DNA from: Flavonifractor sp963557075
Lineage (GTDB): Bacteria > Bacillota > Clostridia > Oscillospirales > Oscillospiraceae
Length of the DNA stretch: 64,000 nt
Assembly: GCA_963557075.1 (NCBI GenBank)
Contig: CAUWDA010000003.1
Span: 48,211 to 112,210, forward strand
Reading direction: 5' to 3'
The notes beneath the pieces were generated by a model, which was not told the origin of the DNA, did not search any database, and saw nothing but the letters and a program-made list of their open reading frames with translations. This document shows, in pieces, positions 32,802-41,034 of this stretch. The first letter of the stretch is position 1. Every line of letters starts with the position of its first letter. The position numbers and the translations under genes were made by a program.

Positions 32802-34808
32802 TTACTTGAGCCAGCCGACGGAAACGCAGGCGCTGAGGTCATACCAGGTCACGTTGCGGCCCAGACCCTCGAAGAGGGCGCGCACGCCAACGTACTCCAC
32901 GCCGTTGACCGTCTTCACAGTCACTTCAGCAGTCTTGTCGTCCACAGTAATGGTAGCCTTATCGCCGTCGCGGGTAACGGTGGCGGTCAGGCCGTTGGTC
33001 AGATCGCTGAGAGAAGCGTAGACCACGCCGGGCTCAATGTGGAAGGGATTGTTGAAGGTCAGGGGCAGGCCGTTCCACATGATGGTGGGCTTGCTGTTGT
33101 CCCGGGTAAAGACCACCTCGCCGCCAGAGACGGTGAGCAGGGCCTGGGTGTCCTTAATGTCCTCCTCGGGGCAGGTCATCACGTCGCGGTCCAGGACCAC
33201 GAAGTCAGCCAGCTTACCAACTTCCAGAGAACCCTTGATGTCCTCGTTGAACTCGGCATAGGCAGACCAGTTGGTGAAGGAGCGCAGAGCCTCCTCACGG
33301 GTCATAGCTTCTTCAATATGCCAGCCGCCCTCGGGGGAGCCCAGACGGTTGCGGCGGGTCACGGCGGCGTACAGGCCGTGATAGGGGTTGACCAGCTCCA
33401 CGGGGGCGTCAGAGCCGTTGGGGATGATGGTACCCTTATCCAACAGTGTACGCCAAGCGTAAGCGCCCTTCAGACGCTCAGCACCCATACGGTCCTCGGC
33501 CACCAGCATGTCAGAGGTGGCGTGAGTGGTCTGCATGGAGGGCAGGATGCCCAGGGCGATAGTGCGGTCCATATCCTCGGGGGTCACGATCTGGTAGTGC
33601 TCGATGCGCAGGCGGTGATCCTCTCTGGGATTGGCCTTGATGGCGGCCTCGTAGGCGTTGATCATCTGATGGTTGGCGCCGTCGCCGATGGCATGGGTCG
33701 CCACCTGATAGCCGGCGTCATAGGCCACCTTGACGATGGGGTCCACTTCTTCCTGGGTGTAACGGTAGTCGCCGATGTGGTCGGGGCGGTCACTATAACC
33801 CTCCAACATAGCGGCGGAACGGGCGCCCAGAGAGCCGTCGGCAAACATCTTCACGCAGCGCAGGCTCAGGTGATTGTTGTACAGAGGCTCGTAGTTCTCG
33901 TTGTCGATGGGATGATCCTTCAGATACTGAGCGGTCTCATTGTCAGCAGCGGTGTGGGAGATCATGCCGTACACACGCAGCTTCAGCTGGCCGGACTCAT
34001 ACAGGGGCTTGAACACCTGCTCATAGACCTCGATGCTGTTGCCGGCGTCCATGGCGGAGGTCAGGCCGTAAGAGAACAGTTGGGCCTGGGCCTTCAGCAG
34101 GCCTTCCCGCTGCTGCTCCAGGGTCAGATCGGGAATCTTTTCGCGGACGGGATTCATGGCGGTATCGGTCATACAACCGGACAGCTCACCATCAGCATTC
34201 TTCAGATACTCGCCGCCCTGGGGGTTGGGGGTGTCCTTGGTAAGACCGGCCAGCTCAAGAGCCATGCTGTTGGCCCAGCCCATGTGGCCGCAGGCCCGCA
34301 TCAGGAACACGGGGTTGTTGGGAGCCACCGCATCCAGCTCTTCCTTGGTGGGATAGTCGGTATTTTCCCAAACGGTATTCATCCAGCCGCGGCCCTGGAT
34401 CCACTGGCCGGGCTCGGCCTTCTCGGCCGCCGCCTTCACCTGGTCCAGGATGGTCTGCTTGGGCATCCAGAAGCAGTCCAGATTCATCAGGCTGCTGCCA
34501 AATCCGGCAACGTGCATGTGGCCCTCTACCAGACCGGGGATCATGACCTTGCCGCCCAGGTCCACGACCTTGGTGCCGCTGCCGATGTAGGCCTCAACGC
34601 CAGCCTCATCGCCTACGTACACCAGGCGGTCGCCCTTGATGGCGATGGCACTGACAACATCAAACGCTTCATTAACGGTATAAACTTTCGCATTGCGGTA
34701 TACACTGTCGGCAGCTTCGGTACCTGCCGCAGAGGCGGGGAAGAGGGAGAGAAGCATAGTGAGGGTCAACAATGTGCAGAGAATTCGTCCAAAACGTTTC
34801 CGTAACAT
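32802..34808 (-). CDS. Exported amidohydrolase (YtcJ/Amidohydrolase-3 type) with C-terminal stalk domain, copy 1
   Basis: 668 residues. The N-terminal signal peptide (LCTLLTLTMLLSLFPASAAG) implies export. Residues about 35-570 form a YtcJ-like amidohydrolase: metal motif VEGHMHVAG (HxH), RACGHMGWANS, MFADGSLGARSA, VATHAIGDGANHQ, RIEHYQIV, NGSDAPVE. The last ~75 residues (VTVKTVNGVEYVGVRALFEG, then LGRNVTWY) resemble the copper-amine-oxidase N-terminal (stalk) domain found on secreted clostridial proteins. The substrate is unknown. It has its own promoter, leader and terminator, and is a tandem paralogue of the gene at 35209. Confidence 0.88.
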   Translation of the reverse strand: MLRKRFGRILCTLLTLTMLLSLFPASAAGTEAADSVYRNAKVYTVNEAFDVVSAIAIKGDRLVYVGDEAGVEAYIGSGTKVVDLGGKVMIPGLVEGHMHVAGFGSSLMNLDCFWMPKQTILDQVKAAAEKAEPGQWIQGRGWMNTVWENTDYPTKEELDAVAPNNPVFLMRACGHMGWANSMALELAGLTKDTPNPQGGEYLKNADGELSGCMTDTAMNPVREKIPDLTLEQQREGLLKAQAQLFSYGLTSAMDAGNSIEVYEQVFKPLYESGQLKLRVYGMISHTAADNETAQYLKDHPIDNENYEPLYNNHLSLRCVKMFADGSLGARSAAMLEGYSDRPDHIGDYRYTQEEVDPIVKVAYDAGYQVATHAIGDGANHQMINAYEAAIKANPREDHRLRIEHYQIVTPEDMDRTIALGILPSMQTTHATSDMLVAEDRMGAERLKGAYAWRTLLDKGTIIPNGSDAPVELVNPYHGLYAAVTRRNRLGSPEGGWHIEEAMTREEALRSFTNWSAYAEFNEDIKGSLEVGKLADFVVLDRDVMTCPEEDIKDTQALLTVSGGEVVFTRDNSKPTIMWNGLPLTFNNPFHIEPGVVYASLSDLTNGLTATVTRDGDKATITVDDKTAEVTVKTVNGVEYVGVRALFEGLGRNVTWYDLSACVSVGWLK

Positions 34809-34898
34809 AGGGTTCGCCTCCTAAATCAATTCTTCTTTCTTGGTTTCCCGGTCTAACCTGTGTAACTGCCCTCCTTCCATCTGTAAATGACTGTATGT

Positions 34899-34927
34899 AG
34901 CATACCATGGGGTTTATACTTTTACAA
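34899..34927 (-). promoter_or_regulatory. Promoter of amidohydrolase copy 1
   Basis: Minus strand -35 TTGTAA (34922-34927), 17-bp spacer, -10 TATGCT (34899-34904). The same geometry, with TTGCAA and TACGCT, occurs at the matching place before copy 2, which supports it. Confidence 0.6.
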
Positions 34928-35157
34928 CATATATTTTCAAAAGTGCCGAATCAATATTGATGCATTTCTACCAGCAATTCATCCACCTTTTCCCCATATT
35001 TTTGTTAAGGTATACTTACTTTTTTTAATTTCTCAAACATACCCCGCCCCTTAAATCCCATATTATTCCATGTTTTTTGTTCAATAGTAACAAACGGTAA
35101 CATTGATATCAACTGCAAACACACGATCGGGCACAGCATCTTTCATCACATCTCTAC

Positions 35158-35192
35158 ATAAAAAAGTGGCTCCGGAAAACCGGAGCCACTTT
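35158..35192 (-). terminator. Terminator of exported amidohydrolase copy 2
   Basis: A 13-bp perfect stem (AAAGTGGCTCCGG and complement) with an AAAA/TTTT loop and T-run on the minus strand, 17 bp after the copy 2 stop. Relative to copy 1, the stem differs at a compensated base pair. Confidence 0.9.
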
Positions 35193-35208
35193 CGATATGA
35201 GGTAAGCT

Positions 35209-37221
35209 TTATTTGGGCCAACCCACAGAGATGCAGGAGCTGAGGCCGTACCAGGTCACGTTGCGGCCCAGGCCCTCAAAGAGGGCACGCACACCCACAT
35301 ACTCCACGCCGTTAACGGTCTTGACCTCCACCTGAGCGGTCTTGCCGTCCACGGTAACAGAAGCCTTGGTGCCGTCGCGGGTAACCGTCGCAGCGATCCC
35401 GTTGACAACGTCATTCAGAGGAGCATACACGACGCCGGGCTCGACATGGAAGGGGCTGTACACATCCAGCGCCTCACCCTGCCAAACCACAGTGGGCTGC
35501 GCGTTGTCGCGGGTAAAGACCACTTCGCCGCCGGAGACGGTGGTAAGCACCTGGGTATCCTTGATATCCTCCTCAGGGCAGGTCATGATATCACGGTCAA
35601 GGACCGCGAAGTCAGCCAGCTTGCCAACTTCCAGAGAGCCCTTCAGATCCTCCTCAAAGTGGGCATAGGCAGACCAGTTGGTGTAGGAGCGCAGAGCCTC
35701 CTCACGGGTAATGCACTGCTCGGGATACCAGCCGCCCTCGGGAGAACCGTTCAGACCGGTACGGGTAATGCCGGCGTACATGCAGTGATAGGGATTGACG
35801 CGATCAAAGGGAGCGTCCGTGCCGCCGGGGATGATGGAGCCCTTATCCAGAACGGTGCGCCAGGCATAGGCAGTCTTGATCCGCTCGGGACCGACGCGGT
35901 CCTCGGCCATCAGCATATCAGAGGTAGCGTGAATGAACTGCATGGCGGGGATGATGTCCAGATCCAGAGCCCGGTCGATATCGTCAGGCTTTACGATCTG
36001 GAAGTGCTCGATGCGCAGGCGGTGGTCATCTCTGGGCGCGGCCTTGAGGGCCTTCTCATACGCATTGATGGTCTGATGAACAGCAGCATCACCAATGGCA
36101 TGGGTCGCCACCTGATAGCCCTGATTGTAGGCCAGAGCAACCAGCTCGTCCATTTCCTCATCGGTGTGCCGGTACTCGCCCTTATGGCCGGGCCGGTCGC
36201 TGTAGTCCTCCAGGAACCAGGCGCCGCGGGCGCCCAGAGCACCGTCCGCAAAGAGCTTGACGCAGCGGACCAGCAGGTGGTTATCATACTGCTCGTTTGT
36301 GTTCACCGGATTGTTCTTCAGATACTCCGCCATCTCGCTGTCCATAGACTCCAGGCGGAGGAGCGGATAGAGGCGCAGCTTCAGCTTGCCATTCTCGTAG
36401 AGCTTCTTATAGCTCTCGATACGCTGCACGCTGACACCGGCGTCCATGGCGCTGGTGATGCCCAGGGAGAACAGAGTATCCTGCGCCTTCATCATGGCGT
36501 CCGCCAACTTGGCCTCCTCCTGCTCGGGGGTCAGGTCCTCATCGGGGATCGCCGCGCTGATCATGCCCCAGGCAGTATCCGTCACGCAGCCCTGGATGGA
36601 ACCATCCTCGTTGTGCAGGATCTCGCCGCCCTGAGGACTGGGCGTATCGGGAGTGATGCCAGCCAGCTCAAAAGCCAGAGAGTTGGCCCACGCCATGTGG
36701 CCGCAGTAACGGCCCAGCAGGACCGGGTTGTCCGGAGCCACCGCGTCCAGATCTTCCTTGGTCGGATAGGTGCCCTCAGGCCAGACAGCCTCATTCCAGC
36801 CGCTGGCAGTGATCCACACGCCGGGGCCGGCGTCGGCCGCTACCTCGGCCACCATCTGAAGGATCACGTCCTTCGGCTTCCAGTAGATATCGACATTCTG
36901 AAGCTTGAAGCCATATTTATCAACGTGCATATGGCTCTCGATCAGGCCGGGGATCACAGCCTTGCCGCCCAGATCCACGACCTTGGTGCCGCTGCCGATA
37001 TAGGCCTCAACACCGGCCTCATCGCCCACATACACCAGGCGGTCGCCCTTGACCGCGATGGCAGTCACCACGTCAAAGGCCTCGTTCACGGTATAGACCT
37101 TACCGTTGCGGTACACACTGTCAGCGGGCTCAACACCCACAGCAGAGGCAGGAACAAGGGAGAGAAGCATCGTAAGGGTCAGCAAGGTACAGAGGATCCG
37201 TCCAAAACGCTTTCGTAACAT
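35209..37221 (-). CDS. Exported amidohydrolase (YtcJ/Amidohydrolase-3 type) with C-terminal stalk domain, copy 2
   Basis: 670 residues, same architecture as the gene at 32802: near-identical signal peptide and first ~85 residues, HxH in IESHMHVDKYG, RYCGHMAWANS, LFADGALGARGA, VATHAIGDAAVHQ, RIEHFQIV, GGTDAPFD, and a near-identical C-terminal third and stalk domain. The middle (about 90-330) is much more diverged, including the residues following HxH, so substrate preference may differ. It has its own promoter and terminator, and a possible 11-codon leader ORF precedes it. Confidence 0.88.
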   Translation of the reverse strand: MLRKRFGRILCTLLTLTMLLSLVPASAVGVEPADSVYRNGKVYTVNEAFDVVTAIAVKGDRLVYVGDEAGVEAYIGSGTKVVDLGGKAVIPGLIESHMHVDKYGFKLQNVDIYWKPKDVILQMVAEVAADAGPGVWITASGWNEAVWPEGTYPTKEDLDAVAPDNPVLLGRYCGHMAWANSLAFELAGITPDTPSPQGGEILHNEDGSIQGCVTDTAWGMISAAIPDEDLTPEQEEAKLADAMMKAQDTLFSLGITSAMDAGVSVQRIESYKKLYENGKLKLRLYPLLRLESMDSEMAEYLKNNPVNTNEQYDNHLLVRCVKLFADGALGARGAWFLEDYSDRPGHKGEYRHTDEEMDELVALAYNQGYQVATHAIGDAAVHQTINAYEKALKAAPRDDHRLRIEHFQIVKPDDIDRALDLDIIPAMQFIHATSDMLMAEDRVGPERIKTAYAWRTVLDKGSIIPGGTDAPFDRVNPYHCMYAGITRTGLNGSPEGGWYPEQCITREEALRSYTNWSAYAHFEEDLKGSLEVGKLADFAVLDRDIMTCPEEDIKDTQVLTTVSGGEVVFTRDNAQPTVVWQGEALDVYSPFHVEPGVVYAPLNDVVNGIAATVTRDGTKASVTVDGKTAQVEVKTVNGVEYVGVRALFEGLGRNVTWYGLSSCISVGWPK

Positions 37222-37233
37222 AGGGTTCGCCTC

Positions 37234-37269
37234 CTAAATCAATTCTTTCCACTCAGGGTAGCTCAGCAT
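37234..37269 (-). CDS. Possible 11-codon leader ORF before amidohydrolase copy 2
   Basis: ATG at 37269 preceded by AGGAGG with 5-base spacing; it encodes MLSYPEWKELI and stops at a TAG that overlaps the next gene's GGAGG. The arrangement would allow translational coupling. The corresponding place before copy 1 keeps the AGGAGG and the TTGATTTAG end but has no start codon, so this may be chance. Confidence 0.3.
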   Translation of the reverse strand: MLSYPEWKELI

Positions 37270-37303
37270 ACTGCCCTCCTTTCCTTTTTAACTGGCTATA
37301 TGT

Positions 37304-37332
37304 AGCGTACCATTGTGGATAGATATTTGCAA
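37304..37332 (-). promoter_or_regulatory. Promoter of amidohydrolase copy 2
   Basis: Minus strand -35 TTGCAA (37327-37332), 17-bp spacer, -10 TACGCT (37304-37309), matching the copy 1 promoter in position and spacing. Confidence 0.55.
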
Positions 37333-37540
37333 TCTGTATTTTCAAATGCAAAACTTCGGTATTGATGCACTTGTTTCGGACGTTTCACCCGCTTTTACAC
37401 AAAAACGCACTGAAATGATACTTAACGAAAGTATTGTTACTTCATTTGATTTTTTGCAAGGCATTTTTCCCACACTTTTCCCATACTTTTCGTAAATAAT
37501 GACGAGCCGCTTTCTCCTAAAAGCTGTATCTCTATGTATA

Positions 37541-37578
37541 AAAAAGGAGAGAGGCTGAAACAGCCTCTCTCCTTTTTT
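37541..37578 (-). terminator. Terminator of rplS
   Basis: A 17-bp perfect stem (AAAAAGGAGAGAGGCTG with complement) around AAA/TTT, with T-runs on both strands, 19 bp beyond the rplS stop. Confidence 0.95.
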
Positions 37579-37596
37579 CGGACGAATCGAATGGGA

Positions 37597-37938
37597 TTAG
37601 ACGCGCTCCTTGACCTTGGCGCTCTTGCCCACGCGGTCACGCAGGTAATACAGCTTGGCGCGGCGAACCTTACCCTTGCGGACGACCTCGATCTTCTCCA
37701 CAGCGGGAGCGTGAACGGGGAACACCTTCTCCACGCCGACGCCGTAGGACACGCGGCGGACGGTGAAGGTCTCCTCGATGCCGCCGTGCTTCTTGGCGAT
37801 CACGGTACCCTCGAAGACCTGGATACGCTCGCGGTTGCCTTCCTTGATGTGCACGTGCACACGGACGGTGTCGCCCACGTTGACAACGGGGGGCTCAGCC
37901 TTCTGATACTTGGCGCTAAAAGCCTGCATAAGATCCAT
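37597..37938 (-). CDS. rplS: 50S ribosomal protein L19
   Basis: 113 residues, normal length. VNVGDTVRVHVHIKEGNRERIQVFEGTVIAKK followed by TFTVRRVSYGVGVEKVFP is diagnostic for L19, which sits at the 30S-50S interface. The start at 37938 follows CAGGAGGA; upstream frame extension is non-coding leader. It is a single-gene transcript with an approximately 100-nt leader and a strong terminator. Confidence 0.97.
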   Translation of the reverse strand: MDLMQAFSAKYQKAEPPVVNVGDTVRVHVHIKEGNRERIQVFEGTVIAKKHGGIEETFTVRRVSYGVGVEKVFPVHAPAVEKIEVVRKGKVRRAKLYYLRDRVGKSAKVKERV

Positions 37939-38037
37939 TTGATTTTCCTCCTGTTGATAGGCGTTCGTACCGGCTATTTCCCGCCGTCCCTTCCGGACGG
38001 CAGCCGCAGAGGACCGCCCTTTAATTGAGTCCGAGAT

Positions 38038-38066
38038 AGTATACCATGCGTGAAAGCAAAAAGCAA
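38038..38066 (-). promoter_or_regulatory. Promoter of rplS
   Basis: Minus strand -35 TTGCTT (38061-38066), 17-bp spacer, -10 TATACT (38038-38043). The leader of about 95 nt contains an inverted repeat (GCCGTCC/GGACGGC); an L19-type autoregulatory leader is possible but not shown. Confidence 0.7.
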
Positions 38067-38095
38067 GCACTTTTTTACTCTTTGCCCCGCTTTTT

Positions 38096-38683
38096 CTATC
38101 GTTTTCCCGCCATTCGCCGGTGGACCGGGCCGGACAGCAGCCACAGAGACACCGTCAGCAGAGTCAGATTGCGTACGCCTGCCCGCCACAGCAGCAGGCT
38201 TCCCATGGCCAGGCCCATGCACAGGCCGGCGGAGAGCAATTCCACCACCGGCTCCGCCCAGTCCCGCCGCCCGGCCAGGGTCAGCAGGCAGCCCAGCGCC
38301 CGCCCGCCATCCAGCGGCCCCGCCGGCAGGAGATTGAATCCCCCCAGAGCCAGATGGAGCCCGGCAAAGCAATACCACCGCTCCCCCAGTCCGGCGCACA
38401 CCCCGGCGAAAAGCAGGTTGGCCGCCGGTCCGGCCAGCGCGGCGGCCAGCTCCCGAACCGGCCCCAGAGGCCGGCGGGCGGAGAGGACCATCTCCGCCCC
38501 CACGCAGGTGATCCGCAGCCTGGCTACCTGACCGCCCAGCAGCCGGATGGCCCCATAGTGGCCCAGCTCATGGATGGCGCAGGCAGCCAGCGCCTGGGGC
38601 ACCAAACCGCTGCTGTCCAGATAGTACAGCAGGGCCCACAACAGCAGGGCCCCCGCCGTGATCTCCGCCTTCCCGCCGCGCAT
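38096..38683 (-). CDS. SpoIVFB-like intramembrane metalloprotease (M50)
   Basis: 195 residues with several membrane helices. Zinc motif AIHELGHYGAIRLLGG (HExxH near 38-42) and second motif GGFNLLPAGPLDGGRAL near 117. It lacks the C-terminal CBS domain of Bacillus SpoIVFB (which is nearly 100 residues longer). It directly follows a membrane-anchored LytM-domain protein (1 bp apart), mirroring the spoIVFA-spoIVFB pair; SpoIVFB cleaves pro-sigma-K in the mother cell. The assignment rests on family plus context. Confidence 0.8.
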   Translation of the reverse strand: MRGGKAEITAGALLLWALLYYLDSSGLVPQALAACAIHELGHYGAIRLLGGQVARLRITCVGAEMVLSARRPLGPVRELAAALAGPAANLLFAGVCAGLGERWYCFAGLHLALGGFNLLPAGPLDGGRALGCLLTLAGRRDWAEPVVELLSAGLCMGLAMGSLLLWRAGVRNLTLLTVSLWLLSGPVHRRMAGKR

Positions 38684-39673
38684 TCAGATGGTCTTGATAT
38701 AATAGACGGGGTTGATCCGCACCCCATTGAACCGCAGCTCCAAATGGAGGTGGGGGCCGGTGGTATTGCCCGTGTCTCCGGACAGGGCCACCGTCTCCCC
38801 TGCCGCCACCGTCTGGCCCTGATGGACCAGCAGCTGACTGCAATGGGCGTAAAAGCTCTTCACCCCGTTGGCGTGGCTGAGCTGAAGATAGAGCCCGTAC
38901 ACCGGGGAATCCCCGATATAATCAACGGTGCCGGCAGCGAAGGCCCTGACCGCCGTACCGGTATTGACCGCCAGGTCCACCCCGTTGTGAAACTTTTCCT
39001 CCCCGTCCACCGGATGCTCCCGCCAGCCAAATCCGGAGGTCAGCACCCCCATCACCGGGGACACCGTCTCCTCCAGGCCCAGCCGGTACTTATCCATAGA
39101 GGTATTTTCCGGCAGTTCAGGCCCATGATAGTCCACATGCTCCACCTCCGGCTCCGGCGCAGGCGTGGGCACAGGCGTGGGTACCGGTTCGGGGGCCGGC
39201 CGTTCCGGCGGCTCTGGCATTCGGCTCAGAAATCTCTTCTCTTCCCCACCCGGAAACCCGCTGAGCCAGGCCAGCTGGGCGGCATACAGGGGACTCCCCG
39301 CCGAACCGGGCCCCCCCGCTCCGGACGCACCCCCCAGCACCTGGACCCACAGGCCGTCCAGTGTCTCCAGCACCGGCTCCCCCCGGGAGATAGACTGGCC
39401 CAGGTCGGAAAAGACCGCCTGAAAATCCGTGTCGCCCCGCAGCATACCCAGCACCTGCGTCCGAATGGCGGCGATCCGCTCCGGAAAGACGCCCCTGCCC
39501 ACAAAAACCACCAGAAACAGGGCCAGACATACCGCCAGCTGGATGGCCCGCCGTCTCTCCCGGGGCCCCAGCACTGCCTTGCTCTTTTTCTGTCCGGGTC
39601 TCCGCGCACCTCTGGCGCTGCCCGCGCTCCGCCGTACCGCCCGCCGCTCCGTCATTCCCATGCCGGCCCGCAT
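38684..39673 (-). CDS. SpoIVFA-like membrane protein with LytM (M23) domain
   Basis: 329 residues: a basic N-terminal tail, one membrane helix (about 44-62), a Pro/Glu/Thr-rich linker (about 150-180), then an M23 domain (about 205-325). Unlike degenerate pseudo-peptidases, it keeps plausible zinc ligands: HNGVDLAV (HxxxD) and PHLHLEL (HxH). Paired with the M50 protease it resembles SpoIVFA, which restrains SpoIVFB. The start is uncertain: ATGs at 39673, 39661 and 39655 are possible. A sigma-E-like promoter lies 24 bp upstream. Confidence 0.78.
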   Translation of the reverse strand: MRAGMGMTERRAVRRSAGSARGARRPGQKKSKAVLGPRERRRAIQLAVCLALFLVVFVGRGVFPERIAAIRTQVLGMLRGDTDFQAVFSDLGQSISRGEPVLETLDGLWVQVLGGASGAGGPGSAGSPLYAAQLAWLSGFPGGEEKRFLSRMPEPPERPAPEPVPTPVPTPAPEPEVEHVDYHGPELPENTSMDKYRLGLEETVSPVMGVLTSGFGWREHPVDGEEKFHNGVDLAVNTGTAVRAFAAGTVDYIGDSPVYGLYLQLSHANGVKSFYAHCSQLLVHQGQTVAAGETVALSGDTGNTTGPHLHLELRFNGVRINPVYYIKTI

Positions 39674-39696
39674 CCCTTCTGTATGAGTGTGGGCTA

Positions 39697-39725
39697 TCTA
39701 TATGCAGCGAAAGGACAGCTTATGC
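39697..39725 (-). promoter_or_regulatory. Candidate sigma-E promoter of the spoIVFA/B-like operon
   Basis: Minus strand GCATAAG (39719-39725), 14-bp spacer, CATATAGA (39697-39704). The motif pair resembles the sigma-E consensus (-35 like KMATATT, -10 CATAnAnT) and matches in geometry the element before spoIIIAA (54547-54575). Confidence 0.55.
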
Positions 39726-39744
39726 GGACAACCTGCGTTCGCGT

Positions 39745-41016
39745 TTAGGGTTTCGGTCCCTGAATGGCGTCCCAGTACCGCTTGGCGGCCTGCTCCACCT
39801 TGTTGTCGCCGTACTCATAGTATCGGCTCCCTGCCAGGGCATCGGGCAGATACTGCTGACGCACCCAGTGGTTGGGAAAATCATGGGGGTACAAATACCC
39901 CTGCTCCCGCTCCATGCCGGCCGAATCGGCGTGGACATTCTGAAGGTGGCGCGGGTAGTCCCCCGTTTTACCCGCCCGCACATCGGCCTGAGCGGCGGCA
40001 ATGGCCTTGTACACCGAGTTGGACTTTGGCGCGGTGGCCAGCAAAATGGCCGCCTGAGCCAGGGGCAGCCTGGCCTCCGGCAGACCCAGCTGGAGGGCGT
40101 TGTCCACCAGAGCCTTGACGATGAGCGCGGCCTGGGGATAGGCCATGCCCACATCCTCGCTGGCCGAGCACAGCAGCCGCCGGATGGCGGTGATCAGGTC
40201 CCCCGCCTCCAGCAGCCGGGCCAGGTAGTGGCAGGCGGCGTCCGGGTCGGAGCCCCGCAGGGACTTCATCAGGGCGGAGGCAATGTCGTAGTGGTCGTCT
40301 CCCTCCCGGTCATAGCGCATGGCGGAGCGCTGGGCCACCATCTGTGCATCCTCCAGGGTGACAAGGAGTTTCCCTTGCTCCCTTTTGGCGGAGTTGAGCA
40401 GCAGCTCCACGGCGTTCATCGCCTTGCGCACGTCCCCGCCGCAGGCGGCGGCAATGTGCTCCTGTACGCCGTTCTCGCACACCACCTCCCCCTCCAACCG
40501 CTCCCCCATGAGCCTGATGCCCCGCTCCACGGCGGGCAGCACATCGGCCGCGGACAGCGGCTTGAACTCAAAGACGCTGGACCGGCTGAGCACCGCATTG
40601 TAAACATAGAAGTAGGGGTTCTCCGTGGTGGAGGCGATAAGGGTGATCTTGCCGTTCTCCATGAACTCCAGCAGGGACTGCTGCTGCTTCTTATTAAAAT
40701 ACTGGATCTCATCCAGGTAGAGCAGCACCCCGTCGGGGGCCAGCATGGTGCCGATCTGGGCCATGATATCCTTGATATCCGAGATGGAAGCTGTGGTAGC
40801 GTTGAGCCGGTGGAGGGGCCGGTTGGTCCGCTTGGCGATGATGTTGGCCACCGTGGTCTTGCCGGTGCCCGACGGGCCGTAAAACACCAGATTGGGGATG
40901 CTCCCCCCCTCAATGATGCGGCGGAGCAACCCGCCCTCCCCTAAAATGTGGCGCTGTCCCACCACCTCGTCCAAAGACTGGGGCCGGATCTCGTCCGCCA
41001 ACGGCCGGTATGTCAT
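39745..41016 (-). CDS. rarA: Replication-associated recombination ATPase RarA (MgsA)
   Basis: 423 residues. A clamp-loader-like AAA+ ATPase: MTYRPLADEIRPQSLDEVVGQ, Walker A YGPSGTGKTTVANI, Walker B LLYLDEIQYFNKKQQ, and the C-terminal tetramerisation region (SSLRGSDPDAACHYLARLLE-type). It acts at stalled forks. It starts 18 bp after the XRE regulator gene with an AGGGAGG site, so the two share a transcript. Confidence 0.95.
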   Translation of the reverse strand: MTYRPLADEIRPQSLDEVVGQRHILGEGGLLRRIIEGGSIPNLVFYGPSGTGKTTVANIIAKRTNRPLHRLNATTASISDIKDIMAQIGTMLAPDGVLLYLDEIQYFNKKQQQSLLEFMENGKITLIASTTENPYFYVYNAVLSRSSVFEFKPLSAADVLPAVERGIRLMGERLEGEVVCENGVQEHIAAACGGDVRKAMNAVELLLNSAKREQGKLLVTLEDAQMVAQRSAMRYDREGDDHYDIASALMKSLRGSDPDAACHYLARLLEAGDLITAIRRLLCSASEDVGMAYPQAALIVKALVDNALQLGLPEARLPLAQAAILLATAPKSNSVYKAIAAAQADVRAGKTGDYPRHLQNVHADSAGMEREQGYLYPHDFPNHWVRQQYLPDALAGSRYYEYGDNKVEQAAKRYWDAIQGPKP

Positions 41017-41034
41017 GGGAACGACCTCCCTTAA

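Larger units (their letters stand above)
34809..35208. other. 400-bp AT-rich intergenic region between the amidohydrolase copies
   Basis: It holds the promoter and ribosome-site region of copy 1 (about 34809-34930), then roughly 220 bp of unusually AT-rich sequence (34930-35155) with no ORF or hairpin I can support, then the terminator of copy 2 (35158-35192). Its first ~110 bp are alignable with the upstream region of copy 2. Confidence 0.7.
37222..37596. other. AT-rich gap between rplS and amidohydrolase copy 2
   Basis: It contains the leader and promoter of copy 2 (37222-37332), about 200 bp of AT-rich sequence without recognisable genes, and the rplS terminator (37541-37578). Confidence 0.7.

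Noticed and set aside
37939..38035. Riboswitch or L19-type leader before rplS
   Set aside because: There is a leader with one inverted repeat, but I could not recognise a defined RNA family by eye.
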